Shown: positions 9,083-17,721 of the stretch, one piece after another
How the letters are laid out: every line of letters starts with the position of its first letter
Numbering within the stretch: the first letter of the stretch is position 1
From: JBCBGF01 sp039820585
Lineage (GTDB): Bacteria > Pseudomonadota > Alphaproteobacteria > Rhodobacterales > Rhodobacteraceae
DNA length: 64,000 nt
Assembly (NCBI GenBank): GCA_039820585.1
Contig: JBCBPV010000011.1
Location: forward strand, 1-64,000
Reading direction: 5' to 3'
Made by a program: the position numbers and the translations under genes
The notes under the pieces: generated by a model
What the model was told of the DNA's origin: nothing
Database searches by the model: none
What the model saw: the letters and a program-made list of their open reading frames with translations, nothing else

Positions 9083-9571
9083 ATGACACCACGCTTCCCC
9101 TTTGTTTTCGCGGCACTTCTAATCGCCGCAACAAGCGCCTTGGCGACCGACGCCGCCGAGGGTGCCGCAGGCCAATCCGTTGTTGAGTCTTGGCAGGAAG
9201 AGCCGACGCGCATTTTCGATGCTGCCGGACTCTCGCTGGACGAATTCCAATGGATCGCCCGCCCGATCGTAATCTTTGCCGATACCCCAGCCGATCCGCG
9301 CTTTATCGAACAGGTCGAACTGTTGACCGCGCGGATGGATGAACTGGCGGAACGCGACGTTGTGATCATCACCGACACCGATCCCGATAACCGCTCCGAT
9401 ATTCGGCTCAAGCTGCGGCCACGGGGATACATGCTGGCGCTGATTGGCAAGGATGGCGGGGTCAAACTTCGCAAACCATCCCCCTGGTCGGTGCGCGAGC
9501 TCAGCCGGTCCATCGACAAGATGCCGCTGCGCCAGCAAGAGCTGCGCGAACAGGCGCTGTCGGGCGGGTAA
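9083..9571 (+). CDS. secreted DUF4174 domain protein
   Basis: A 162-residue protein with a signal peptide (MTPRFPFVFAALLIAATSALA) and a DUF4174 domain (RPIVIFADTPADPRFIEQ, VVIITDTDP, GYMLALIGKDGGVKLRKPSPWS). DUF4174 proteins are periplasmic with a thioredoxin-like fold but without the redox CxxC; their function is not established. The gene is divergent from mutB and convergent with pccA. Confidence 0.8.
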   Translation: MTPRFPFVFAALLIAATSALATDAAEGAAGQSVVESWQEEPTRIFDAAGLSLDEFQWIARPIVIFADTPADPRFIEQVELLTARMDELAERDVVIITDTDPDNRSDIRLKLRPRGYMLALIGKDGGVKLRKPSPWSVRELSRSIDKMPLRQQELREQALSGG

Positions 9572-9602
9572 CGCCCGGCGCAGGGGATATGGGTCTGTAG
9601 GG

Positions 9603-11603
9603 TCACTCAAACTCCATGATCACGTCATCAACGCCCATGCTGTCACCGGCAGTGGCGTTGATCTTGGACACCACGCCCTTCTTCTCGGCGCGCAGGATGT
9701 TTTCCATTTTCATCGCCTCGACAGTGCAAAGCGCTTGGCCTTCCTGCACCTCGTCGCCTACCGCGACATCGACCTTCACGATCAGGCCGGGCATCGGACA
9801 CAGCAGCATTTTCGACGTATCGGGCGCCACCTTTTCCGGCATCAGTGCGGCCAGTTCGGCCACGCGCGGGGTGCGCACCGTCACGTCCATGTCCGCGCCA
9901 CGGGTGCGCAGGCGGTAGCCCGACGGGATTTTGGAGACCTTGAGCACCACTGGCGTGCCGTCCACATCCATGTGCGCCAGCGCATCGCCGGGTGTCCAGT
10001 CGCTGGACACCGCGAGGACGGTGCCGTCAGCGAAGGTTACGGAAGATCCGCTTTTGTCGGCGTCGATCGTCACAGGCCAGCTGTCGCCCCCCGCCGACAC
10101 CACCCAATCGCGGCCCACGACGCGCGTGTGGTTGTCTATGCGGCCCGACACCCGGCTGCGCCGCACCTCGGCCATGCGGTACATCGCGGCGGCGCAGGCG
10201 GCGACGCGGCGCATGGATGTGTCGTCCAGGGTCACCCCGTCGAAACCGTCAGGATATTCCTCGGCAATAAACGCCGTCGTCATGTCGCCCGAGATGAATT
10301 TCGGGTGGTCCATCACCGCCGACAAGAACGGCAGGTTGTGCCCGATGCCTTCGACCTCAAAACCGTCCAGCGCCGTGCGCATCGCCTCAATCGCAGCACC
10401 TCGGTCCGGCGCCCAGGTGCATAGTTTGGCGATCATCGGGTCGTAATACATGCTGATCTCGCCGCCTTCATAGACGCCGGTATCGTTGCGCACGGCCACC
10501 CTATCTGTCGCAACCTCTTCAGGCGGGCGATAGCGCGTCAGGCGACCGATTGAGGGCAGGAACCCGCGATAGGGGTCTTCCGCGTAAAGCCGGTTCTCAA
10601 TCGCCCAGCCGTTGATCCCCACATCCGACTGACTGATCGACAGCCTCTCTCCCGCCGCGACCCGGATCATCTGTTCCACCAGATCGACCCCAGTAATCAG
10701 CTCGGTCACGGGGTGTTCCACCTGAAGCCGGGTGTTCATCTCGAGGAAGTAGAAGTTCTTGTCGCCATCAACGATGAACTCCACCGTGCCTGCGCTAGCG
10801 TAGTCCACCGCCTGGGCGAGCTGCAGCGACTGTTCCCCCATCGCCTTGCGCGTCGCCTCATCCAGGAAAGGCGACGGCGCTTCTTCCACCACCTTCTGGT
10901 TCCGCCGCTGGATCGAACACTCGCGTTCATTGAGGTAGACGCCATTCCCGTGACTGTCGCACAGCACCTGGATCTCGATATGCCGGGGCTGGGTCACGAA
11001 CTTCTCTATGAAGATCCGATCATCGCCAAACGAAGACGCCGCCTCATTCTTCGACGACTGGAACCCTTCGGCCACCTCACCCTCATTCCAGGCGATGCGC
11101 ATGCCCTTGCCACCGCCCCCGGCACTGGCCTTGATCATCACAGGATAGCCCACCTCACCCGCGATCTTCACCGCCTCTTCGGCATCCTCGATCAGGCCCA
11201 TGTAGCCGGGAACGGTTGAGACATCGGCCTCTTGGGCGATCTTCTTCGAGGTGATCTTGTCCCCCATCGCCTCAATCGCGCCCTTGGGCGGGCCGATGAA
11301 CGCGACGCCCGCCTTCTCCAAGGCTTCGGCGAACTTCGGGTTCTCCGACAAGAACCCATAGCCCGGATGCACCGCCTCTGCCCCGCTATCCTTGATCGCC
11401 TCCATGATCTTGTCGATCACGATGTAGGACTGGTTCGCGGGCGGCGGGCCGATATGGATCGCCTCGTCCGCCATCCGCACGTGCAGCGCGTGGGCGTCGG
11501 CGTCGGAATAGACCGCCACCGTCGCAATCCCCATCTTGCGCGCTGTTTTGATAACGCGGCAGGCGATTTCCCCCCGGTTCGCAATCAGGATCTTTTTGAA
11601 CAT
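9603..11603 (-). CDS. pccA: propionyl-CoA carboxylase alpha subunit (biotin carboxylase and carrier)
   Basis: A 666-residue biotin-dependent subunit. The N-terminal biotin carboxylase begins FKKILIANRGEIACRVIKTA; ATP-grasp elements include SAGGGGKGMRIAW and FLEMNTRLQVEHPVTE. The C-terminal biotinyl domain ends with EAMKMEN, in which Lys632 is the biotinylation site. With PccB it carboxylates propionyl-CoA to (S)-methylmalonyl-CoA. The BT linker region between the two domains identifies it as the propionyl type rather than AccC. Start ATG 11603 follows a GGAGA ribosome site. Three small lipoprotein or unknown genes separate it from pccB. Confidence 0.97.
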   Translation of the reverse strand: MFKKILIANRGEIACRVIKTARKMGIATVAVYSDADAHALHVRMADEAIHIGPPPANQSYIVIDKIMEAIKDSGAEAVHPGYGFLSENPKFAEALEKAGVAFIGPPKGAIEAMGDKITSKKIAQEADVSTVPGYMGLIEDAEEAVKIAGEVGYPVMIKASAGGGGKGMRIAWNEGEVAEGFQSSKNEAASSFGDDRIFIEKFVTQPRHIEIQVLCDSHGNGVYLNERECSIQRRNQKVVEEAPSPFLDEATRKAMGEQSLQLAQAVDYASAGTVEFIVDGDKNFYFLEMNTRLQVEHPVTELITGVDLVEQMIRVAAGERLSISQSDVGINGWAIENRLYAEDPYRGFLPSIGRLTRYRPPEEVATDRVAVRNDTGVYEGGEISMYYDPMIAKLCTWAPDRGAAIEAMRTALDGFEVEGIGHNLPFLSAVMDHPKFISGDMTTAFIAEEYPDGFDGVTLDDTSMRRVAACAAAMYRMAEVRRSRVSGRIDNHTRVVGRDWVVSAGGDSWPVTIDADKSGSSVTFADGTVLAVSSDWTPGDALAHMDVDGTPVVLKVSKIPSGYRLRTRGADMDVTVRTPRVAELAALMPEKVAPDTSKMLLCPMPGLIVKVDVAVGDEVQEGQALCTVEAMKMENILRAEKKGVVSKINATAGDSMGVDDVIMEFE

Positions 11604-11748
11604 GTCCCTCGTCTCCTTCCATCGGCGCGCATGGCGCCAGCGGGGTTTGACCCCGGTCTTGTCATGTTAGAACGCAAAACGACCGGCCCGCAGCACGGGT
11701 CGGTCGCTTTGATACGATATGTGGTGGGGCGCTAAAGCACCCGTGCCG

Positions 11749-11949
11749 TCAGCAGGCGTTGGTAAGGTCGTCGCACAAAACGCCCGCGGCGCCGCCAATG
11801 ACCGCGCCGGTAAGGATGTCGCCATCGACCACCAGGCTTGCGCCCGCGCCAACCGCCGCGCCGCTAAGGCCGCGTTCCAGATCCGTGTCGCCACATCCCG
11901 CAAGCGCCAGCACTGCGGCAACGCCAAGAATCGCTGTATATATCTGCAT
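11749..11949 (-). CDS. small glycine-zipper lipoprotein
   Basis: A 66-residue protein. It has a signal peptide with lipobox LAGC at about residue 19, so it should be a lipoprotein. The remainder is a short glycine-zipper stretch (GLSGAAVGAGASLVVDG, TGAVIGGAAGVLC), a motif found in small outer-membrane lipoproteins. It resembles the product of the gene at 12076-12258 in layout: xCGD, LERG, SGAA or TGAA, IIGG or VIGG. The two are probably an old duplication. It has two extra cysteines near the C-terminus. Function unknown. Confidence 0.6.
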   Translation of the reverse strand: MQIYTAILGVAAVLALAGCGDTDLERGLSGAAVGAGASLVVDGDILTGAVIGGAAGVLCDDLTNAC

Positions 11950-12075
11950 TGGTTCGTTTCCCGATCTTGCCTCGTTATTACGTAATGGTAGGCTTCAAAG
12001 CCACCTTGATAGGCAATATCGTCCGGCAATCGGAACTGGCGCAAGCCAAAACGGCAGTGAACTTGCGCCGCGCGG

Positions 12076-12258
12076 CTAGTTCGTGAGAACGCCCCCCGCA
12101 CCACCGATGATCGCACCCGTGCCAGGATCCTCTGCGATGACCTCGCCGGCAACGGCGCCGGCAGCGGCCCCCGTGGCGCCCCGCTCAAGCAGACTATCTC
12201 CGCACGCTGTGAGGACAGTGAATGCCGAAAGGCTGAGCCATATGAAGTGACGTTGCAT
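12076..12258 (-). CDS. small glycine-zipper lipoprotein, paralogue of the 11749 gene
   Basis: A 60-residue protein starting at ATG 12258 (MQRHFIWLSLSAFTVLTACG). The lipobox is LTAC. It is followed by LLERGATGAAAGAVAG and GTGAIIGGAGGVLTN, a glycine-zipper like that of its neighbour. A longer reading from 12327 would place a basic stretch before the signal peptide. Both genes lie between pccA and pccB on the same strand. Whether they belong to the propionate regulon is not shown by the sequence. Confidence 0.55.
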   Translation of the reverse strand: MQRHFIWLSLSAFTVLTACGDSLLERGATGAAAGAVAGEVIAEDPGTGAIIGGAGGVLTN

Positions 12259-12341
12259 ATTCCATCTCCGTTGTCTGACAGTGAAGGAACAACGAGCGGA
12301 CAACCGTAAGGTTCCCAACGGCCCCAAAGCCTAAATGAACA

Positions 12342-12374
12342 CCGCGGGCCAACTCTGGGAAAGTTGACCCGCGG
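12342..12374 (-). terminator. hairpin, probable terminator
   Basis: A 13-bp stem with one mismatch (CCGCGGGccAACT against AGTTGACCCGCGG) and a 7-base loop. On the minus strand it is followed by TGTTCATTTA. It lies downstream of the gene at 12548. The stretch 12400-12547 before it shows no convincing gene: one open frame ends in SSQQGCAPN at 12400 but has no good start. A small RNA or decayed small gene is possible. Confidence 0.4.
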
Positions 12375-12547
12375 CGAAGGGGAAGGGTAACGGTTTGTAC
12401 TAATTGGGCGCGCAGCCTTGCTGGGAACTGTGCGCCGCACCATCGTTATCGTGCGAATTGTTTCTGTTTGAAACACCGTTTTGGCCGCGGACGCGCACTG
12501 CGCCGGATCCTGCCTGTAAAACGGGTGAATAAGCGGAAACATGCCGA

Positions 12548-12898
12548 TCACGCCACGCCCATCGCTTCAGGAAAATTAGCGCGCGCTAGGCCCACATTGA
12601 TCCGTAAAAGCGCATCGTAGCTTTCGGGATCGAACGGGTCTTCGGCTGGAACCACCTCGCGCTCAAAAAGCCATGACAACCGCCCCGCATCCAGATTGCC
12701 GCGTTCAAACGGGTCTTCCCCGAACGCCGCCCACAGCGCGGCCATGAACCCCGCATCTGCGCGCCGATCTGCCGGGCGGCGGTCGGCATGGCGGTCGCGC
12801 CGAACCAACCGGGTCGCACCCTTCGGGTTCGCGCGTCGCAGTGTGAATTGGAAATCGGTGCCGGGAAGTCGGCCAGGAAAGCCGCGGTGTTTTATCAT
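12548..12898 (-). CDS. conserved hypothetical protein of the pcc locus
   Basis: A 116-residue protein without a signal peptide or membrane segment. Its N-terminal half is very basic (RLVRRDRHADRRPADRRAD). The C-terminal half is acidic and aromatic (AALWAAFGEDPFERGNLD, LSWLFEREVVPAEDPFDPESYDALL). I recall similar unnamed proteins beside pccA/pccB in other Rhodobacteraceae, but no function is known to me. GAGGAG runs directly up to the ATG at 12898, an unusually short spacing. The small lipoprotein gene lies just upstream on the same strand. Confidence 0.6.
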   Translation of the reverse strand: MIKHRGFPGRLPGTDFQFTLRRANPKGATRLVRRDRHADRRPADRRADAGFMAALWAAFGEDPFERGNLDAGRLSWLFEREVVPAEDPFDPESYDALLRINVGLARANFPEAMGVA

Positions 12899-12928
12899 CT
12901 CCTCGCCCCCGGACGGGCGGGAGGAAGC

Positions 12929-12958
12929 GGCCGGACAGACGCGTGGCGCTGTCCGGCC
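12929..12958 (-). terminator. hairpin after the small lipoprotein gene
   Basis: A perfect 10-bp stem, GGCCGGACAG and CTGTCCGGCC, with a 10-base loop. It sits 7 bases beyond the stop of the 44-residue lipoprotein gene (12965) and before the next gene on that strand. There is no U-run, so termination may be partial and allow read-through. Confidence 0.5.
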
Positions 12959-12964
12959 ACGAAG

Positions 12965-13099
12965 TTACATCTTGGACATAACGGGCTCGGCCATGATGGG
13001 CTCGGGCTCGACCATGATAACTTCTTCTTCTTGCTGAGCGCATGCTGCCACGACAGTGAACAGGCTAACGGCAAGGATGGCTTTGATGCTCTTGGACAT
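12965..13099 (-). CDS. very small lipoprotein with EPEPI-type tail
   Basis: A 44-residue protein starting at ATG 13099 behind an AGGAG ribosome site. It has a basic start (MSKSIKAILAVSLFTVV), lipobox VAAC with Cys20, then an acidic tail with the near-repeat VEPEPIMAEPVM. The hairpin immediately after the stop supports a real gene. Similar tiny lipoproteins are common beside pccB in this family. Function unknown. Confidence 0.65.
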   Translation of the reverse strand: MSKSIKAILAVSLFTVVAACAQQEEEVIMVEPEPIMAEPVMSKM

Positions 13100-13307
13100 C
13101 TGTGTCTCCTGATTACAAAATGGGCAGCGCTACGGTGTTGGATCACCCACTGCCCCTCGTCCGAGGTGCGGGCCCCTTGGAAAGACCCGCTCCGATTCGT
13201 ACCGTAAGGATTTCCGCAATGATATCCAGCGGTTTTCAGATCGGCGAAATGTGGCTTGGATGCTACAGCCGCAACAATCCGCCGATATTTTGTGCCTGCC
13301 GTCGTCA

Positions 13308-14837
13308 TCACAGCGGGATGTTGTCGTGCTTCTTCCAGGGCATCCGCTTGTCTTTGCGGCGCAGCGCGGCGAATGCACGGGCCACGCGACGGCGCGTCGA
13401 ACGCGGCACGATCACCTCATCGATGAACCCACGCTCGGCCGCCTTGAACGGATTTGCGAAGTTATCCTCATATTCCTTGGTGCGTTCGGCGATTTTTTCC
13501 GCATCGCCCAGTTCCGAGCGATAAAGGATCTCGGTCGCCCCCTTCGCCCCCATCACCGCAATCTCGGACGTTGGCCAGGCATAGTTGATGTCGGCCCGCA
13601 GATGCTTGGACGCCATCACCACATAGGCCCCGCCATAGGCCTTGCGCGTGATCACCGTGACCTTGGGCACCGTCGCCTCGCCATAGGCAAAAAGCAGCTT
13701 TGCGCCGTGTTTGATGACCCCGCCATATTCCTGGCTGGTCCCCGGCAGGAAACCCGGAACATCCACAAAGGTCAGGATCGGGATTTCGAACGCATCGCAG
13801 AACCGCACAAAGCGCGCCGCCTTGCGGGCGCTGTCGATATCCAGAACGCCTGCCAGCACCATGGGCTGGTTGGCCACAACGCCCACGGTCGACCCTTCCA
13901 ACCGAATGAAGCCGGTGATGATGTTGCCTGCAAAGCCTTCTTGTATCTCATAAAAATCGCCCTCATCAGCGACCTTCAGGATCAGCTCCTTCATGTCGTA
14001 GGGCTGATTTGGGTTGACAGGCACCAGGGTGTCGAGGCTGGCATCCACCCGATCGTGATCGTCGTAAAACGGGCGCAGCGGCGGCTTGTCACGGTTCGAC
14101 AGGGGCAGGAAATCCACCAGCCGACGCACTTCGATCAGCGCCTCAACATCGTTTTCGAACGCCTTGTCGGCGACCGAGGACTTGCGGGTATGGGTGGTGG
14201 CCCCACCGAGTTCTTCCGCGGTGACGTGTTCATTCGTGACAGTTTTCACAACGTCGGGGCCGGTGACGAACATGTACGAACTGTCTTTGACCATGAAAAT
14301 AAAATCGGTCATCGCTGGGGAATAAACCGCGCCGCCGGCGCAGGGGCCCATGATCACGCTGATCTGGGGCACCACGCCCGAGCCTTCGATGTTGCGCTGA
14401 AAAACCTCGCCGTAGGCGGCCAGACTGCCGACGCCCTCCTGGATCCGCGCCCCGCCTGAATCGTTCAGCCCGATCACTGGCGCGCCGTTCTGGATCGCCA
14501 TATCCATGATTTTACAGATTTTTGCCGCATGGGTTTCGCTGACCGAGCCGCCAAGGACGGTGAAATCCTGGCTGAACACATAGACCATGCGCCCGTTGAT
14601 CGTGCCCCAGCCGGTGACGACCCCGTCGCCGGGGTGGCGTTGTTCGGCCATGCCGAAATCGGTGGTCCGGTGAGTGACGAACATGTCGTATTCTTCGAAC
14701 GAGCCTTCGTCGAGCAAGACCTCTAACCGTTCACGCGCGGTGAGCTTGCCCTTGGTATGCTGGCTTTCCACCCGGCTTTCACCACCACCGGCGCGCGCGC
14801 CTTCGCGGCGGGTCTCAAGCTCTTTCAGGATATTCAT
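13308..14837 (-). CDS. pccB: propionyl-CoA carboxylase beta subunit (carboxyltransferase)
   Basis: A 509-residue carboxyltransferase subunit that moves the carboxyl group from biotin on PccA to propionyl-CoA. Both crotonase-like halves are present: GLNDSGGARIQEGVGSLAAYGE in the N-terminal half, and FVDVPGFLPGTSQEYGGVIKHGAKLL with the KAYGGAYVVM oxyanion region in the C-terminal half. The start at ATG 14837 (MNILKELETRREGAR) is preferred to one 13 codons upstream because it begins the conserved sequence. TTTGCAAA elements 87-142 bases upstream (14924-14979) fit control by PccR. Confidence 0.97.
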   Translation of the reverse strand: MNILKELETRREGARAGGGESRVESQHTKGKLTARERLEVLLDEGSFEEYDMFVTHRTTDFGMAEQRHPGDGVVTGWGTINGRMVYVFSQDFTVLGGSVSETHAAKICKIMDMAIQNGAPVIGLNDSGGARIQEGVGSLAAYGEVFQRNIEGSGVVPQISVIMGPCAGGAVYSPAMTDFIFMVKDSSYMFVTGPDVVKTVTNEHVTAEELGGATTHTRKSSVADKAFENDVEALIEVRRLVDFLPLSNRDKPPLRPFYDDHDRVDASLDTLVPVNPNQPYDMKELILKVADEGDFYEIQEGFAGNIITGFIRLEGSTVGVVANQPMVLAGVLDIDSARKAARFVRFCDAFEIPILTFVDVPGFLPGTSQEYGGVIKHGAKLLFAYGEATVPKVTVITRKAYGGAYVVMASKHLRADINYAWPTSEIAVMGAKGATEILYRSELGDAEKIAERTKEYEDNFANPFKAAERGFIDEVIVPRSTRRRVARAFAALRRKDKRMPWKKHDNIPL

Positions 14838-14923
14838 CTCGTCCCCTCCTCCGGTCCCGTCTTCACACGGGTTCATCTGTGCCTATCGCAGATGCCGCAG
14901 TGCAGAAAGCTCTTTTCGGCATA

Positions 14924-14979
14924 TTTGCAAACTATTGGAAACCTGTATCTAGCTATTTGCAAACCCGCAAACTTTGCAT
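14924..14979. promoter_or_regulatory. TTTGCAAA repeats, candidate PccR operator of pccB
   Basis: TTTGCAAA occurs perfectly at 14924-14931 and 14956-14963. The second is followed directly by CCCGCAAA (14964-14971) and TTTGCAT (14973-14979); a degenerate TTGGAAA follows the first. The cluster lies between pccB and the divergent MFS gene. TTTGCAAA-type sites are known for PccR and related short-chain fatty acyl-CoA regulators, and related half-sites precede pccR in this window. Confidence 0.7.
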
Positions 14980-15040
14980 CTCCGCACATAGTGCTGACAC
15001 ACCAGTCTCATAGACAATGCCCACCAGCGGGGCTAAGTCC

Positions 15041-16267
15041 ATGGAAATGACGACGCACCCCGATGTCCGGTTTCTGGATCGGACAACGCCCCCACATATT
15101 ATCACGCTGATCCTGATGGCCGGCCTTGGCGCGCTGAGCCTGAATGTGTTTCTGCCATCTTTGCCGGGGATGACGGCGTATTTTCAGACCGACTATGGGC
15201 TGATGCAGCTGTCGGTGGCGCTGTATCTGGCAATGAACGCAGCGTTGCAGCTGTTTATCGGTCCGATATCAGACCGTTACGGCAGGCGGCCTGTTTTGTT
15301 ATGGTGCTGCGTTTTTTTCGTGATCGCCTCGCTCGGCTGTGTAATCGCGCCAACGATCGAGATCTTTCTTGCGTTTCGCATGGCACAGGCGGTCATCGTG
15401 TCGGGCCTTGTGCTTAGCCGGGCCGTCGTGCGCGATATGGTGCCCCAGGATCAGGCAGCATCGATGATCGGCTATGTAACCATGGGCTGGGCCATCGTGC
15501 CCATGATCGGCCCAGCCATTGGCGGTGTTCTGGACCAGGTATTGGGATGGCAGGCGAACTTTTGGTTGATGGCGATCCTGGGCGTCGGTCTGACCTGGCT
15601 GATCTGGCGGGATCTGGGGGAGACGGCGACGAATACCGGGGCGAGCTTTGCCGCCCAAGCCGCCGAATACCCCGAGCTTCTGACCGCACGGCGGTTCTGG
15701 GGATATGTCCTGTGCGCGGCGTTTTCCAGCGGGTGCTTCTTTGCCTATCTTGGCGGGGCGCCCTTCGTGGGGTCCGAAGTGTTCCAGCTTGATCCCGCAT
15801 TGGTCGGTCTCTTTTTCGGGGCTCCGGCTTTGGGTTACCTTGTGGGCAACGGCATCTCGGGCCGTTACGCTGCGCGCATCGGGATCAACACGATGATCCT
15901 GTGGGGCGCGTGCATGTCTGTTTTGGGGATGGGCCTGTCGCTAATCGTGCACTATGCTGGCCTCAAAACACCGCTGAGCTTTTTCGGCTTTATGGTCTTT
16001 GTGGGCCTCGGCAACGGTCTTGTCCTGCCCAGCGCAAATGCTGGCCTTCTGTCCGTGCGCCCCAAACTGGCCGGTGCCGCCAGCGGTCTGGGCGGGGCCA
16101 TCATGATCGGCGGGGGTGCGGCGCTGTCTGCGGTGGCGGGCGCGCTTTTGAGCCCGGGATCGGACGCAGCGCCGTTGATCTGGATTATGTTCCTGTCCGC
16201 GTCCGCCGGAGTTCTGGCGATTTTGTACGTGATCCGGCGCGAGCGGGAGCTGGGCCGAAGCGGGTAG
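15041..16267 (+). CDS. MFS multidrug-type exporter, Bcr/CflA family
   Basis: About 408 residues with 12 predicted membrane segments. The MFS loop signature IGPISDRYGRRPVLLW lies after segment 2; LSRAVVRDMVPQDQAASMIGYVTMGWAIVPMIGPAIGG is typical of the Bcr/CflA (DHA1) drug exporters, which act as proton antiporters in the inner membrane. Start candidates are 15017, 15041 and 15047; none has a strong ribosome site, and 15041 was taken. The gene lies between the PccR-type sites of pccB and pccR, so it may be part of the same regulon. Confidence 0.85.
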   Translation: MEMTTHPDVRFLDRTTPPHIITLILMAGLGALSLNVFLPSLPGMTAYFQTDYGLMQLSVALYLAMNAALQLFIGPISDRYGRRPVLLWCCVFFVIASLGCVIAPTIEIFLAFRMAQAVIVSGLVLSRAVVRDMVPQDQAASMIGYVTMGWAIVPMIGPAIGGVLDQVLGWQANFWLMAILGVGLTWLIWRDLGETATNTGASFAAQAAEYPELLTARRFWGYVLCAAFSSGCFFAYLGGAPFVGSEVFQLDPALVGLFFGAPALGYLVGNGISGRYAARIGINTMILWGACMSVLGMGLSLIVHYAGLKTPLSFFGFMVFVGLGNGLVLPSANAGLLSVRPKLAGAASGLGGAIMIGGGAALSAVAGALLSPGSDAAPLIWIMFLSASAGVLAILYVIRRERELGRSG

Positions 16268-16277
16268 ATTGGCAGCC

Positions 16278-16315
16278 TTTGCTGGATTTGCTATGCAGAT
16301 TGCAAATTTTGCTAA
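16278..16315. promoter_or_regulatory. TTTGC half-sites, candidate PccR autoregulatory operator
   Basis: The 60-base gap between the MFS gene and pccR holds TTTGCT at 16278 and 16287, and the close pair TTGCAAA (16300-16306) and TTTGCTAA (16308-16315), ending 12 bases before the pccR start. The similarity to the pccB upstream sites suggests autoregulation. Confidence 0.6.
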
Positions 16316-16327
16316 CTCTGAGGACTC

Positions 16328-17719
16328 ATGGCGACCCCAAAACTTTATGCTGGCGCGAAACTGCGCGAGATGCGCACGCGGCTGGGCCTGACGCAGAAGG
16401 CGTTTGCGGGCAAGCTGGGGGTCTCGCTACCCTATCTGAACCAGATGGAAAACAACCACCGCCCGGTCTCGACCGCGGTGGTTCTGGCGTTGGCGTCAGA
16501 GTTCGGGATGGACGTCACCGAACTGGCCGCGGGCGATGGCGAACGGATGGTGGCCGATATGCGTGAGGCGCTGGCCGATCCGGTGTTCAGCGACACCGCA
16601 CCGCCCTTGGCCGATCTGCGGTTGGCGGCATCGAATGCGCCGGGGTTTGCGCGGGCGTTTCTGGATCTTCACCGCGCCTACCGGCAGAACCACGAACGCC
16701 TCGCCTCGCTGGATGAGGCGCTGGGGCGGGAAGACAGCCGCCCGGCAGCGAGCCCCTGGGAAGAGGTGCGCGACTTCTTCCACTACTGCGACAACTACAT
16801 CGACGCGGTAGACCGCGCGGCAGAGAATTTCGCGCGGGACCGCGACCCAGAGGCGACGGCGCTGGCGGCGTTTGATGAGACCTCGTTCACCGTAGTGCGC
16901 AGCGACAATGCCGAGATACGGGTCTTTGATGCCAAGGCGAGGCGGATCACCCTGTCATCGCGGCCCGACCGGGCGACGCAGCGGTTTCAGCTGCTGCACC
17001 AGATAGCGCTGGTGTTCCACGATGATCTGCTCGAGGCGACGCTGGACCTCGCGCGGTTCCAGACCGACGCCGCGCGGGACATTGCGAAGATCGGGCTGGC
17101 CAACTATTTCGCGGGCGCGGCGCTGATGCCCTATGGCGCGATTCAGGCCGCCGCAGCAGAGACCCGGCACGATCTGGAGGCGCTGGCCCACCGGTTTGGC
17201 GCGTCGGTGGAGCAGGTGGCGCACCGACTGTCGACCCTGCAACGCTCGGGCGCCAAAGGCGTGCCTTTTTTCTTTGTGCGGGTGGATCAGGCAGGAACGA
17301 TCACCAAGCGTCACTCGGCCACGCGGCTGCAGTTTGCGCGGTTTGGCGGGGCCTGTCCCCTATGGAACGTCCACCGCGCGTTCGAGACGCCAGGGCGGTT
17401 TTTGCGGCAACTGGCCGAGACACCTGATGGCGTGCGCTATTTCTGTCTGGCGCGCGAAGTGTCGAAACCGGGCGGGTCGTTCCGCGCGCCGGTGCGGCGC
17501 TATGCGATCGGGCTGGGCTGCGAGATCGGGCATGCGGGGGCCTTGGTCTATGCCGACGGCATGGAACTGAACGCCGATAACGCGTTTGAGCCAATCGGGA
17601 TTTCCTGTCGGATCTGCGAGCGGCAAAACTGCCACCAGCGATCAGTGCCGCCGCTGGAGGCGCGATTGGATGTGAACCCGCACCGGCGGGGCGTGTTGCC
17701 GTACCGGATCGCAGAATAG
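16328..17719 (+). CDS. pccR: short-chain fatty acyl-CoA regulator PccR (XRE/ImmA-IrrE type)
   Basis: A 463-residue transcription factor. Residues about 10-65 form an XRE helix-turn-helix (LREMRTRLGLTQKAFAGKLG, VSLPYLNQMENN). The middle has the ImmA/IrrE-like segment (RPDRATQRFQLLHQIALVFHDD; the usual HExxH is not intact). The C-terminus is a cysteine-bearing DUF2083-type domain (ISCRICERQNCHQRS). This is the layout of the ScfR family, whose Rhodobacter sphaeroides member PccR activates propionyl-CoA carboxylase genes. Its place beside pccB and the TTTGCAAA sites fit that role. A likely effector is propionyl-CoA or another short acyl-CoA. Confidence 0.93.
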   Translation: MATPKLYAGAKLREMRTRLGLTQKAFAGKLGVSLPYLNQMENNHRPVSTAVVLALASEFGMDVTELAAGDGERMVADMREALADPVFSDTAPPLADLRLAASNAPGFARAFLDLHRAYRQNHERLASLDEALGREDSRPAASPWEEVRDFFHYCDNYIDAVDRAAENFARDRDPEATALAAFDETSFTVVRSDNAEIRVFDAKARRITLSSRPDRATQRFQLLHQIALVFHDDLLEATLDLARFQTDAARDIAKIGLANYFAGAALMPYGAIQAAAAETRHDLEALAHRFGASVEQVAHRLSTLQRSGAKGVPFFFVRVDQAGTITKRHSATRLQFARFGGACPLWNVHRAFETPGRFLRQLAETPDGVRYFCLAREVSKPGGSFRAPVRRYAIGLGCEIGHAGALVYADGMELNADNAFEPIGISCRICERQNCHQRSVPPLEARLDVNPHRRGVLPYRIAE

Positions 17720-17721
17720 CG

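Noticed and set aside
12400..12547. A small lipoprotein-like gene ending in SSQQGCAPN
   Set aside because: No ATG, TTG or suitable GTG lies upstream in frame, and there is no signal peptide. A hairpin follows, so a small RNA remains possible.
13100..13307. A + strand frame between the small lipoprotein gene and pccB
   Set aside because: It has no ribosome site and no similarity to any family, and it overlaps both neighbours.
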